Shown here one piece after another: positions 17,199 to 26,505 of a stretch of 64,000 nucleotides of DNA; the first letter of the stretch is position 1, and the number at the start of each line of letters is the position of its first letter. The DNA is from JABWBD01 sp040768665 (GTDB lineage: Bacteria; Planctomycetota; Planctomycetia; Pirellulales; Thermoguttaceae): NCBI GenBank assembly GCA_040768665.1, contig JAXGMN010000018.1, positions 62,001 through 126,000 of the forward strand. The letters run 5' to 3'. Position numbers and translations under genes: made by a program. Below the pieces are notes generated by a model. The model was not told where the DNA came from. It ran no database searches and saw only the letters and a list, made by a program, of their open reading frames with translations.

Positions 17199-19261
17199 GC
17201 CAGTCGAGCGACCCCAAACGCGACGAGTTGCACGATCGCCTTGTGGATCAGGCGCTCCGCGAGGTGCTCGGGGGCGAGACCCCACCGGACCTGTCCGACA
17301 AGATCCTTGCCGCTGCCGAGAAACAAGAGTTCGTTTCATCGCAGCGAAAGGAGCATGTCATGGGCAAGTCGGGAGGAGGTTATCGCTTTTGGTCGGTTGG
17401 GGCGGTGGCGGCGTGCCTGTTGGTCGGCCTTGGAATCGTGGTGTTCAGCTTCCAGGGCAGGCAACTCGCGCTGGAAAGAAACCAAGAAGTCGCGCTGGAA
17501 AGCAGGCAAAGAACCGCGGTGCCACAGACGGCAGCGGAACCTGCCAATCACCCGAGCCGGCCGCCCCAGCCTTCGCCATCCAATCGCGCGGCCGGGCCCA
17601 AAGGCCAGGGGAGGGACAAAGCGGCGAAATGGGCGTGGGAGAACCTCGATGGCGGCACCCAGGGGGTTCTCGGTCAGCCTTTTGTCACCATGAGGCAGGA
17701 GTTTTCCGGAGACCTGGACATCCCGTTTTCCCCGCCGCCCAACGCAAATTCCGAGGCGGAGGTGTTGCAGCAGTTGACGGCGCGCCAGCAAGAGGAGTAT
17801 TCGGCGAGAGACGAGAAAGGCCGGGGCCCGGGCCGGGGCGGCGACAAGTACGACCGGCTGTTCGAGAATCCGTTCCGGCCGGTGGAAGATTACCCGCTCT
17901 CGACGTTCTCCATCGACGTCGACACCGCGTCTTACGCGAACGTGCGGCGGTTTCTGCTTGAGGAAGGGCGGCTTCCACCGCCGGACGCGGTCCGCATCGA
18001 GGAGTTGATCAACTACTTCGACTACGACTATGCCGGCCCGGAAGACGACGTTCCCTTCGCGGCCCATATCGAGGCGGCGGGCTGCCCGTGGAAGGCCGGG
18101 CATCGACTGGTCCGTATCGGCTTGAAGGGCAAACAGATCGAACAAGATCAACGGCCGCCCCGCAACCTGGTCTTCCTGCTGGATGTTTCCGGCTCGATGA
18201 ACTCGCCCGACAAATTGCCGCTGTTGAAGAAAGGGATGAAGCTTCTGGCGGGGCAATTGGGCGAGAACGACCGGGTGGCCATCGTGGTCTACGCGAGCGC
18301 CGAAGGGCTCGCCCTGCCTTCAACGTCCGGAGCCGAGCGGGAGAAGATCATCGCCGCGCTCGACGAACTCCAGGCGGGCGGTTCCACTGCCGGCGGGGCC
18401 GGAATCGAGTTGGCCTATCGGATCGCGCAGGAAAACTTCATCGAGGGCGGAGTCAACCGCGTGCTTCTCTGCACCGACGGCGATTTCAACGTCGGCACGA
18501 CCAGCACCGGCGACCTCCAGCGAATGGTCGAACAACGGGCCGCCTCGGGCGTGTTCCTCTCGGTGCTCGGTTTCGGACGGGGCAATCTGAACGACGCGAT
18601 GATGGAGACGATCTCCAATAAGGGAAACGGCAACTATGCCTACATCGACGGCATCACCGAAGCCCGCAAGGTCCTGGTCGAGCAGATGGGCGGCACCCTG
18701 GTTACGATCGCCAAGGACGTGAAGATCCAGGTAGAATTCAACCCGGCCCAGGTCGCCGCTTACCGGTTAATCGGTTACGAAAACCGGATCCTGGCGGCCG
18801 AGGATTTCAACGACGACAAGAAGGACGCGGGCGAGATCGGGGCGGGGCATACAGTGACAGCCCTTTACGAGGTCGTCCCGTTCGGAGAGAAGATCGACGT
18901 TCCGAGCGTTGACCCGCTCAAGTACCAGGCGCCCGCCCGTCCTCGCGACGACGCGGTGGCGAGCAAGGAAATGCTCACGTTGAAGGTCCGGTACAAGGAG
19001 CCGGACGGCGACACCAGCCGACTGCTGGAATTCCCGCTGGTGGAGGGGGGCGACGCGTTCGGTAAGTCAAGCCGCGATTTTCAGTTCGCCTCGGCAGTTG
19101 CGGCATTCGGCATGCTGCTTCGCGGTTCGGAGCACAGGGGCACGGCGACCTATGATGCCGTGCTCGAGATCGCCTCGGCGGCAAAGGGCCCGGACGTCCA
19201 CGGCTACCGCAGCGAGCTGTTGGAGATGGTTCGCCGGGCCCAGTCGCTCAGCAGACGCTAA
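17195..19261 (+). CDS. membrane-anchored von Willebrand factor A protein (YfbK type)
   Basis: 688 residues. A cytoplasmic N-terminal stretch of about 65 residues (LVDQALREVLGGETPPDLSDKILAAAEK) precedes one membrane segment (about 68-86), then a low-complexity Pro/Gln-rich linker. The YfbK N-terminal region ENPFRPVEDYPLSTFSIDVDTASYANVRRFL is followed by a VWA domain with the metal-ion-dependent adhesion site DVSGS at residues 330-334 and a C-terminal YfbK domain. It is coupled by ATGA to the ECF sigma factor. Because no classical anti-sigma gene is present, the cytoplasmic N-terminus of this protein is a candidate sigma-restraining partner; that is inference. Confidence 0.87.
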   Translation: MSQSSDPKRDELHDRLVDQALREVLGGETPPDLSDKILAAAEKQEFVSSQRKEHVMGKSGGGYRFWSVGAVAACLLVGLGIVVFSFQGRQLALERNQEVALESRQRTAVPQTAAEPANHPSRPPQPSPSNRAAGPKGQGRDKAAKWAWENLDGGTQGVLGQPFVTMRQEFSGDLDIPFSPPPNANSEAEVLQQLTARQQEEYSARDEKGRGPGRGGDKYDRLFENPFRPVEDYPLSTFSIDVDTASYANVRRFLLEEGRLPPPDAVRIEELINYFDYDYAGPEDDVPFAAHIEAAGCPWKAGHRLVRIGLKGKQIEQDQRPPRNLVFLLDVSGSMNSPDKLPLLKKGMKLLAGQLGENDRVAIVVYASAEGLALPSTSGAEREKIIAALDELQAGGSTAGGAGIELAYRIAQENFIEGGVNRVLLCTDGDFNVGTTSTGDLQRMVEQRAASGVFLSVLGFGRGNLNDAMMETISNKGNGNYAYIDGITEARKVLVEQMGGTLVTIAKDVKIQVEFNPAQVAAYRLIGYENRILAAEDFNDDKKDAGEIGAGHTVTALYEVVPFGEKIDVPSVDPLKYQAPARPRDDAVASKEMLTLKVRYKEPDGDTSRLLEFPLVEGGDAFGKSSRDFQFASAVAAFGMLLRGSEHRGTATYDAVLEIASAAKGPDVHGYRSELLEMVRRAQSLSRR

Positions 19262-19410
19262 CCAAAGGGAGCGAGAAAAGCCCCATCTTCCGCGATGGTC
19301 AGGGGAATAGGCAACTAAGCCACAACCATGACGGCCAAGCAAAAACAGAAACCTTTCCACCCAGAGGAAGGTGGCCACCAAAACACCTCCGTTCTGAGAA
19401 ATCGGCAACT

Positions 19411-19526
19411 TGTGGCCACACCCGACCGGGGACTGGTCCATTTTTCGGCCAGTTCGGGCGTTTTGGCGCAACACGTTCGCCGAAAACACGGACCTGTCCC
19501 CCTCGCCCGTGAACGGTTACGCCACA
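19411..19526. repeat. palindromic repeat, family C copy 2
   Basis: Contains CCGGGGACTGGTCC, a TTTTTCGGCCAGTTCG arm, a GTTTTGGCGCAACACG-like centre, CGCCGAAAACACGGACCTGT and CCCC, ending CGTGAACGGTTAC. It aligns along its length with complete copy C3 in the same orientation. Its left GTAAC terminus has diverged. It lies in the 690-base VWA-pheS gap, which otherwise holds only family A copy 4; long frames through this gap have repeat-derived composition and are not called. Confidence 0.75.
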
Positions 19527-19804
19527 CCGAGCACCCGGCGATTCGCCTGATTTCCGCCACTCGCCAGCTCTTTTCCCGCCAGGGCTCGCTCCGGGAGCGC
19601 GATCGAGGCATGGGTTCGGAAGCGAGGCCCGCGTGCTGCGTGGGCGTCTTGCCGCCACCTTGACGGAAACCGTTCCTGCGTCTATACCTATGCGATTTCC
19701 GCCCCTTTGTGTCAGCGCACGGTTCAAGACTCGGCTTGGCTTTAATCCCCGCATCGTAGCAGAATACAGCGAGCGTGTCGGGGTGAGTGCGTGTCCGGTA
19801 TTAG

Positions 19805-19913
19805 TGTCCATCCCGAAATGGGGACTGGTTCATAGCGATTAATGTTTTCCCCCAATATGGCGATCGGTTGCGAGGTGCCTGCCCCCACTTCGGAATAGGC
19901 TCCAAGGCGATGC
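19805..19913. repeat. palindromic repeat, family A variant (copy 4)
   Basis: The left end, GTGTCCATCCCGAAATGGGG then ACTGG, is the near complement of the right end, CCTGCCCCCACTTCGG followed by AATAGGCTCC. The AATAGGCTCC terminus matches the GATAGGCTC termini of copies A1 and A2, while the centre differs. It ends about 37 bases before pheS. Confidence 0.65.
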
Positions 19914-19950
19914 CGTCGTCTGCACCATTCTCCTACCCCGGAGGTGTCGC

Positions 19951-20979
19951 GTGAAAGAGACTCGGGAACAGTTCCTCGCGGATCTGGCCAAGGCGGGCAC
20001 CCCCCGCGACTTGGAAGAGGTGCGGATTCGCTATCTCGGTCGCAAAGGGCTGATTACCACGCTGGCCAAAAGCACCGACTTCAGCAAGCTCTCGCCCGAC
20101 GAAAAGCGGCAGTTCGGTCAGCAACTCAACGACCTCAAGCGGCTGGCGGAAGAAGAGATCGCGCGTGCGGCGGAGGTGGTGAAGAACGCCGCCGGGAAGG
20201 TCGCTCAGACGAAGGCCGCCGCGAAGCTCGACCTCACCGTTCCCGGGTCCGGACACAGCGTCGGCTGCCTGCATCCGATCACCCTTGTCCAGATGGAGCT
20301 GGAAGCCATTTTCCAGGGAATGGGCTTCATGGTGCTCACGGCGCCGGAGGTCGAGAAGGAATACTATAATTTCGACTCGCTCAACATCCCAAGCGATCAC
20401 CCGGCCCGTGATATGCAGGACACGTTCTGGCTGACCAACGGAATGCTGATGCGGACCCACACGTCGGCCAACCAGGTCCGGGCCCTGGAGCGGTTCGGCG
20501 CGCCGATGCGAGCGATCTTTCCCGGTCGCTGCTTCCGCTACGAGGCGATCGATGCCAGCCACGAGAATACGTTCTACCAGCTCGAGGGCCTGTTGGTCGA
20601 CAAGGACATCTCCGTCGCCAACCTGATTGCGGTGATGAAATCGCTCTTGAGCCAGGTCTTTCACCGCGAAGTCACGGTTCGCCTGCGTCCCGGGTTCTTC
20701 CCCTTCGTCGAACCGGGATTCGAGCTCGACCTTCAGTGTGTCCTTTGCGGCGGCCACGGGTGCTCGACGTGCGGCGACGGGTGGATCGAGCTGATTCCTT
20801 GCGGCCTCGTCCACCCCCGCGTGCTCGAGTACGGACGGATCGATACCTCCGTTTACAGCGGTTTTGCCTTCGGCCTGGGGCTCACGCGCCTGGCGATGAT
20901 GAAGTTCGGCGTGCCCGATATTCGTCTGTTCAACTCCGGCGATATCCGGTTCTACGAACAGTTTCCGGCGGCCGTCTAG
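19951..20979 (+). CDS. pheS: phenylalanyl-tRNA synthetase alpha subunit
   Basis: Catalytic subunit of the alpha2-beta2 enzyme that charges tRNA-Phe. The N-terminal coiled coil (about residues 1-85, RDLEEVRIRYLGRKGLITTL) is followed by the class II core: HPITLVQMELEAIFQGMGF, NTFYQLEGLLVDKDIS (motif 2 region), PSFFPFVEPGFELDLQC-like and GFAFGLGLTRLAMMKFGVPDIRLF (motif 3). A CVLCGGHGCSTCGDGW insertion with four Cys resembles a zinc-binding knuckle seen in some bacterial PheS. The GTG start at 19951 has GGAGG six to seven bases upstream. 342 residues, typical. pheT follows after 56 bases. Confidence 0.96.
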   Translation: MKETREQFLADLAKAGTPRDLEEVRIRYLGRKGLITTLAKSTDFSKLSPDEKRQFGQQLNDLKRLAEEEIARAAEVVKNAAGKVAQTKAAAKLDLTVPGSGHSVGCLHPITLVQMELEAIFQGMGFMVLTAPEVEKEYYNFDSLNIPSDHPARDMQDTFWLTNGMLMRTHTSANQVRALERFGAPMRAIFPGRCFRYEAIDASHENTFYQLEGLLVDKDISVANLIAVMKSLLSQVFHREVTVRLRPGFFPFVEPGFELDLQCVLCGGHGCSTCGDGWIELIPCGLVHPRVLEYGRIDTSVYSGFAFGLGLTRLAMMKFGVPDIRLFNSGDIRFYEQFPAAV

Positions 20980-21035
20980 CACCACGGGCAACCCGGCAGT
21001 ACGACACGGCGTCTTTCTGGATAAGGACCATAGCG

Positions 21036-23438
21036 GTGGAGATTTCTCTCGACTGGATTTCGGACTTCGTCGATCTCTCGGATCTCGATCCCAAGACGAT
21101 CGCCGATCAACTCACCCTTTCGACGGCCGAGGTCGAAGGCTTCGAGATCCTCAAACGCTCGGTCGACGGCGTTCTGGTCGGCGAAGTCGTTGCCGTCGAA
21201 CCGATCGCAACCGGCGGAGGACCGGAAGCCAAGAGGCTGACCTTGACCACCGTCGATTGCGGCAAGAAGAAGTACACGACCGTCTGCGGGGCGCCAAACG
21301 TTCGTCTCGGCATGAAGGCGGCTTTCGCTCCGCCGGGCGTGACCATCGCCGGGGGCCATAAGATCGCCGTGGCCGAGGTCGCAGGCCGCACGAGCGAAGG
21401 CGTGCTCTGCTCGCCCATGGAACTGGGAATGAGCCGGTGGCACGAGGTCTTGCTCGAATGCCCGGCCTCGATCGCCAACGGCACACCGCTGGCGGATTTG
21501 ATCCCGCCGCAGGACGTGATCGTCGAAATCGACAACAAGAGCCTCACTCACCGCCCGGATCTCTGGGGCCACTACGCTTTCGCCCGCGAACTGGCCGCCA
21601 TTTTCGGCCGACCGCTGCGCCCGCTGCCGATGGCCGATCTCGCCCGGTATGACAATCTACCGGCCTATCCCCTCTCGATCGAGGACGACGACGGCTGTCC
21701 CTGCTACGGCTGTCTCGAGTTCGAGGTTGTCACCGGACAACCGGCCCCGCTGGCCATGCAGCGACGGTTGCACGCCTTGGGGCAGCGGACCTACAACCTC
21801 ATGGTCGACGTGACCAACTATGTCATGCTCGAATTGGCCCAGCCCACCCATGCTTTCGACGGCAAACGCGTCTCGGCCATTCGTGTGGCGAAAATGGGCA
21901 AGGCGGGCACCTTCACCACGCTCGACGACCAAGAGCGCCGGATGCTCGCGGATGATCTGTTGATCTGGAATGAAAACGAGCCGGTGGCGCTGGCGGGCAT
22001 CATGGGCGGCCTGAACAGCGAAGTCGAGGACGCGACCACGAAAATCCTGCTGGAAAGCGCGAACTTCAAAGGATCGCGAATCCGCCGGACATCGGTCCGC
22101 CTCGATCTGCGAACGGAATCGGCCCAGCGGTTCGAAAAGAACCAGCCGCCGGTCAACGTGAAGATCGGCATCGCCCGAATCCTGAAACTGGTCGAACAGT
22201 CCGGTGCAGCCCCCAAGGTGACTTCCCGCTTCACGGTCCAAGGCGACCTCAAGGAGGAATATCGATCCCTGGTTCTGGAGCCGGGCGCCCTGGCGGCAAT
22301 GGCCGGGGCGGATATTCCCCAGCAGAGAATCGTCGCGATTCTCCAGTCGCTCGGTTTTCAGGCCCGCTATGAAAGCGACGGGCGACTTGCCGTCGGCATC
22401 CCGCCGCACCGTAGCGAAAAGGACATCTCCATCCCTCCGGATATCGCCGAGGAGGTCTTGCGAATCTACGGCTACGGCAAGATCGAGCCGCGGATGCCCC
22501 AGATGCCGCTCAAGCCGTTGTTCGTCGAGCAGCCGCTCGTCATCGAGCACAGGGTGCGGCGGCTGCTGGCCGCGTCGCACGGTTTTATCGAGGTGCAAAA
22601 CTACGGTTGGACCGACGACCGCTGGCTCGCGCAACTCGGCTTCGCTCCCGAGCGGCGGCTCGAGCTCAAGAATCCCAGCACCCAGTCGACACGATATTTG
22701 CGAACCACCCTCCTTCCCAACCTTTTCGCGCTGGTCCGGCCGAACCGCACGCATCGCGACGCTTTCCGGTTATTCGAAGTTGGCCGAGTATACCAGTCCG
22801 GCGAAGACGGCGAGAGCTGCGAGACCACGCACGCGGCCGGCATCAGTGTGGCCCCGCCAAACCAGCCGTCGGCCGAAGAGCACTTCCGGGCAGTCAAAGG
22901 CGCGATCGAAGACATTGCCCGCGCCATCGGCGATACGTTCCGCTTTGAGCCCTCGACGGAGGGCAGGTCGCCGTGGCAGGTCGCCGATCACTGGGTTGCG
23001 GTCCGTCGCGGCGAGCGGACCGTCGGGTCGCTCGGCCTTCTGGCGGGACCCGTGCGGGAAACCGTCGCCCAGGACGACCAGGTGGTCTGGTTCGAACTGG
23101 CAATGGACGGACTTCAGGGTCCGCTGTTTCCCCAAATCAACTACGCCGCGCCGCCCATCTATCCCGGCTCGTGGCAGGATTTCTCGCTAGTCTGGGACGT
23201 TGCGCAAGGATTCGCCGAGTTGGACAAACGCCTCGACGAGTTCACGCATCCCCTGGTCCTGCGACGCGAGTTTCTCTACTACTACAAGGGCAAAGGCATG
23301 GAGGCCGGAAAGGCGAGCTACTCCTACCGCTACTGGCTCGGCGCATGGGATCACACGCTCACCAGCGACGAAATCGAAGACTTCCGCAGTTCCCTGCTCA
23401 GATTCCTCGCATCTCGCGAGATCCAACTCCGCGCGTAG
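21036..23438 (+). CDS. pheT: phenylalanyl-tRNA synthetase beta subunit
   Basis: Partner of PheS; binds tRNA-Phe and edits mischarged Tyr-tRNA. 800 residues, normal. Order: N-terminal segment EISLDWISDFVDLSDLDPKTIADQLT, EMAP-type tRNA-binding fold (VGEVVAVEPIA, VCGAPNVRLGMKAAFAPPG, GRTSEGVLCSPMELGMS), B3/B4 editing region (RTYNLMVDVTNYVMLELAQPTHAFD), B5 (ALAGIMGGLNSEVEDATTKILLESANF and RRTSVRLDLRTESAQRFEK), catalytic-like core (RVRRLLAASHGFIEVQNYGW) and the C-terminal ferredoxin-like anticodon domain. I chose the GTG at 21036 (VEISLDW), with AAGGA upstream; the frame is open much further upstream, but that overlaps pheS. Same operon as pheS. Confidence 0.96.
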   Translation: MEISLDWISDFVDLSDLDPKTIADQLTLSTAEVEGFEILKRSVDGVLVGEVVAVEPIATGGGPEAKRLTLTTVDCGKKKYTTVCGAPNVRLGMKAAFAPPGVTIAGGHKIAVAEVAGRTSEGVLCSPMELGMSRWHEVLLECPASIANGTPLADLIPPQDVIVEIDNKSLTHRPDLWGHYAFARELAAIFGRPLRPLPMADLARYDNLPAYPLSIEDDDGCPCYGCLEFEVVTGQPAPLAMQRRLHALGQRTYNLMVDVTNYVMLELAQPTHAFDGKRVSAIRVAKMGKAGTFTTLDDQERRMLADDLLIWNENEPVALAGIMGGLNSEVEDATTKILLESANFKGSRIRRTSVRLDLRTESAQRFEKNQPPVNVKIGIARILKLVEQSGAAPKVTSRFTVQGDLKEEYRSLVLEPGALAAMAGADIPQQRIVAILQSLGFQARYESDGRLAVGIPPHRSEKDISIPPDIAEEVLRIYGYGKIEPRMPQMPLKPLFVEQPLVIEHRVRRLLAASHGFIEVQNYGWTDDRWLAQLGFAPERRLELKNPSTQSTRYLRTTLLPNLFALVRPNRTHRDAFRLFEVGRVYQSGEDGESCETTHAAGISVAPPNQPSAEEHFRAVKGAIEDIARAIGDTFRFEPSTEGRSPWQVADHWVAVRRGERTVGSLGLLAGPVRETVAQDDQVVWFELAMDGLQGPLFPQINYAAPPIYPGSWQDFSLVWDVAQGFAELDKRLDEFTHPLVLRREFLYYYKGKGMEAGKASYSYRYWLGAWDHTLTSDEIEDFRSSLLRFLASREIQLRA

Positions 23439-23477
23439 TCCATCCGGGAGCGTATTGGGGACACCGGCCCGGGAGCC

Positions 23478-26261
23478 TCACCGGGCCGTCTGCCACATTC
23501 GCGAACCGTCGCGGTCGAACCACAACACGCCGTCTTCGGTCTCTGTGGCGAAACGCCCGTCGATGCGGCCGTCGACAGGGGCCTCAAGCAGGCTGGCGAC
23601 GGTCGTTGCGACGAGCCGGGCATCCGCCGCCGCACCCGGCAGGAAGACCGTCTTACCCTTGCCCACCATTCGCACCAGCAGATCAAGACTTTCCCGATCG
23701 ACCACGAATCGCAGATCCGCTTTCGTGGCCGGCTGATCAGCCTGTTCGCCGCGGACAAGCTCGATCTGCCGCAGCGCAAACCCCAGCGCACGATCGTCCT
23801 TGCTGCCCGCCTCGTGCTCGGATGGCTTCCACGTTCGGCACGCGAAGCGGAGGCGGGCGATACGGCTGTCGGCGAACCGACCCGCAGTGATAGGGATTTC
23901 AATATCCTGCTTGCCGGCCTTGTTGATACGGCCGACGGTCCGTCCGTCGATCTGGATGGTAATGCCCGACTCGTTGATCGCCAGCCCGGGAACGATCGCA
24001 CTCAGCCTCAGTGTGGAATCGTCGCCTGCCTTCACGGGAATCAGCACGCCGCAATCGGCGCCGGTCCATCGCTTTGTCGCGTCGGGGATTTCAGGCCACT
24101 CCCGCCCCGACTCCCGGCCATGCCAGTCGCCAAAGAGCCAGGGTTCGTCGTCCGGGCCGCCCACGCGGAGAGCCCATCGCGAAGGTACGTCGCCGTTGAG
24201 CGTGGGAACGAGCAGTCCGGCAGGCACTGCACGGGCAGCGGCGAACATCCGCTCGCGCCAGGCGGCATTGTCGTAAAGACGCCCGCCCAGCGTCTCCCCG
24301 GGGCGGGTTGCGGCGACGAGCGTGCCGCCGTCGCGGACCCAAGCTTCGATTGCGGCCGCCGCCTCGGGTTCAAGCACGGGCGACTCACTCAGAACCAGGA
24401 GCCGGTAATCTTCCAGATGCCCGTCGGCAATCGACCGACGCGTCAGAAAATCCAGGTCCGTCGCATCGCGAAGCTCGTGGCTGAGACCGTAGACCTGATG
24501 AATGGCATCCGGATCCAACGCCCACGTTTCGCGGGAAAGATAAACGGCCGTGTCGATCCGCGGGCGGCGAGGCACCAGCAGGGGAACTGAGGTGCGGAAG
24601 TTCTCCAGGGCCTCGGCGCCCTGTCCGAGTGTGTTCGGTATGTAATCGTGCAGTTGCCGGGCGCCGGAAGCCGTGGCATTGTAGACCCTCGCCACCACTC
24701 CGCCGGCGTCGACATGGGAGGCAGGCTCGAAACCGCAGAATGTGCCGTAGTGCCGGGTAGCGGTGGCCACTTCGCGGGTCAGCGCGAAGTTGCGCTGATA
24801 ATTGCTCCCTTCGTTGGTGATCCGAATTCCGGCGCCTTCCGGGGCAATGGCCGCAGTCTGGGCGGTGAAATCGGCGCCCAGGAAAGGGTTGCCGTCGCCG
24901 CCCGTGCAGAGATAGATCGCGGTCTGCGGAAAGTGCCTGCGGGCGGTCCTGACCCAGAACACGGCCCAATCGGTCATCGCCTCTTGATACCACTCGACAA
25001 AATCGGCCCGCGCACGGTCGCTCGGAGCCTTGTCGGGAAGGAAGGGCGCGACGTCGTCGAACGATCCGAGATCGGTGCCCCACGCCTGATTCAATGCGGC
25101 GATGCTCGAGTAGCGCTTGCGCATGGCGGCGCGAAAGGCCTCGGCGGCATGGCTGTCGCCGGCCCACCAGCCGCCGTGGTTGTGGTAATCGCCGGTGAGC
25201 CGGGCGGTCCAGCCGCCCTCCGGACCTGCCGGGTAGATGCTTTCCCCGTAGATGCCGGTGATACCCAGCAGGACGGATTCGACGACTCCCGTGTCGCGGT
25301 ACCGCTCGGCGAAGGCCGCCAGAAAACGCTCCACCTGAGGGCGCAGATGGGGATTGAACAGGCTCTGCACTTTGCTGTCGCGGCCGTGTTCGAGGCAGCG
25401 GTACCTGTGCGAGTCGGGGCTTTGTTGAAACCAGAGCGGTGTCGCGTAGGCGGGACCGGCAATCAGAAACGGCACCCATTTCAAGCCGGCCTTCTCCAGC
25501 GTCTGCACCTGTTTATCCCACTTGCTCCAGTCCCACCGGCCGCGCCGCGGTTCAACGCCGGCCCAGTCCACGTAGCTCTCGACGCTTGTCACCGAAAGCG
25601 CCCTAAACAGCGCCGCGTCGGCGGCCCCCGCGTCGTTGCCGAACGTCAGCTCCATCCCGGACGGGCGATCGACCTGTATGCTACGAAGTGTCTCGGGATC
25701 GAGCGGCCGGTCGGGATCGTAATCCGCCGGCCTGCGGGGAGTGACCGTGATGCGTCGAATGGCGACGTTCTTGCCGCATAGGCGGAAGTCGGCGCCGAAG
25801 TTCTGGCCGTGGCCCAGCCGGATCGACGGCAAGTGGAAGACGCCCCGCCGCCACTGGCCCGAACCGATCAGAAGCATGCTGTCGGCGGCGGCCGTGTACT
25901 TCGTACCGATGTTGGGCGAGGGGTCGGCCTTGTCGTATTGAAGCGACAGCCGGCCGATGGCCTCGTCGAACGCCTCGACCACCACGTACAGATCGCGTGG
26001 GCCCTTGGCATATTTCGGATGGTCGATTCTCACGTAGAGATACAGCGACCGCTCGCCCGCGATGCAGCGAGCGGGAATTCCGCCGATCTGGACCGGCACG
26101 CTCACACCGTCGCCGTCGGAGGGGACGATGAGGCCAGTGCCCGAGTTGGTTGCGCCCAGCGCTATCTCCAACTCCGGCAATTCCTCTGCCGCGGCCGGGG
26201 CGAACTGGTGCGGACAGCCGATGAGCAGACCGATCAGGCAGTGTTGCAACAGACGGGGCAT
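23478..26261 (-). CDS. exported glycoside hydrolase, GH42/clan A-like
   Basis: 927 residues from the ATG at 26261, where a signal peptide begins (MPRLLQHCLIGLLIGCPHQF, Ala-rich cleavage region). Residues about 35-200 form a beta-rich domain, then a TIM barrel with ESYVDWAGVEPRRGRWDWSKWDKQVQTLEKAGLKWVPFLI, the classic GH42 beta-galactosidase layout. LGITGIYGESIYP may carry the acid/base Glu, and CGFEPASHVD or ITNEGSNY may hold the nucleophile; these assignments are inference. The C-terminal part includes a glutamine-amidotransferase-like beta-galactosidase trimerisation fold (RLLVLSESPVLEPEAAAAIEAWVRDGGTLVAAT). The upstream open frame to 26624 is not convincing. It converges with pheT and is divergent from the next gene. 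Confidence 0.78.
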   Translation of the reverse strand: MPRLLQHCLIGLLIGCPHQFAPAAAEELPELEIALGATNSGTGLIVPSDGDGVSVPVQIGGIPARCIAGERSLYLYVRIDHPKYAKGPRDLYVVVEAFDEAIGRLSLQYDKADPSPNIGTKYTAAADSMLLIGSGQWRRGVFHLPSIRLGHGQNFGADFRLCGKNVAIRRITVTPRRPADYDPDRPLDPETLRSIQVDRPSGMELTFGNDAGAADAALFRALSVTSVESYVDWAGVEPRRGRWDWSKWDKQVQTLEKAGLKWVPFLIAGPAYATPLWFQQSPDSHRYRCLEHGRDSKVQSLFNPHLRPQVERFLAAFAERYRDTGVVESVLLGITGIYGESIYPAGPEGGWTARLTGDYHNHGGWWAGDSHAAEAFRAAMRKRYSSIAALNQAWGTDLGSFDDVAPFLPDKAPSDRARADFVEWYQEAMTDWAVFWVRTARRHFPQTAIYLCTGGDGNPFLGADFTAQTAAIAPEGAGIRITNEGSNYQRNFALTREVATATRHYGTFCGFEPASHVDAGGVVARVYNATASGARQLHDYIPNTLGQGAEALENFRTSVPLLVPRRPRIDTAVYLSRETWALDPDAIHQVYGLSHELRDATDLDFLTRRSIADGHLEDYRLLVLSESPVLEPEAAAAIEAWVRDGGTLVAATRPGETLGGRLYDNAAWRERMFAAARAVPAGLLVPTLNGDVPSRWALRVGGPDDEPWLFGDWHGRESGREWPEIPDATKRWTGADCGVLIPVKAGDDSTLRLSAIVPGLAINESGITIQIDGRTVGRINKAGKQDIEIPITAGRFADSRIARLRFACRTWKPSEHEAGSKDDRALGFALRQIELVRGEQADQPATKADLRFVVDRESLDLLVRMVGKGKTVFLPGAAADARLVATTVASLLEAPVDGRIDGRFATETEDGVLWFDRDGSRMWQTAR

Positions 26262-26505
26262 GATACTCCAGCTTCTTTCAAACTCAGTCACCCGGGAAAC
26301 AGGAACTGGCGAACTCCGAGGGGACGAACTTCCTGCGCGACACGAGCAGTTGCCGTCTCCGGTAGCTCTCACACGACAACAGGATCGTCTCACCATCCAG
26401 TCTACAACGTTTGGTTCCGGCCCGCGACGCGGCCCCACCCTGGGGCACCTTGCAGTCTCCCGGGGAATGGGCCAAGATACAGGCTGCGGATCAAGGGGGT
26501 TCACG

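Noticed and set aside
19299..19811. 170-residue minus-strand frame in the VWA-pheS gap
   Set aside because: Largely runs through repeat C2; peptide is repeat-derived and lacks SD or domain.
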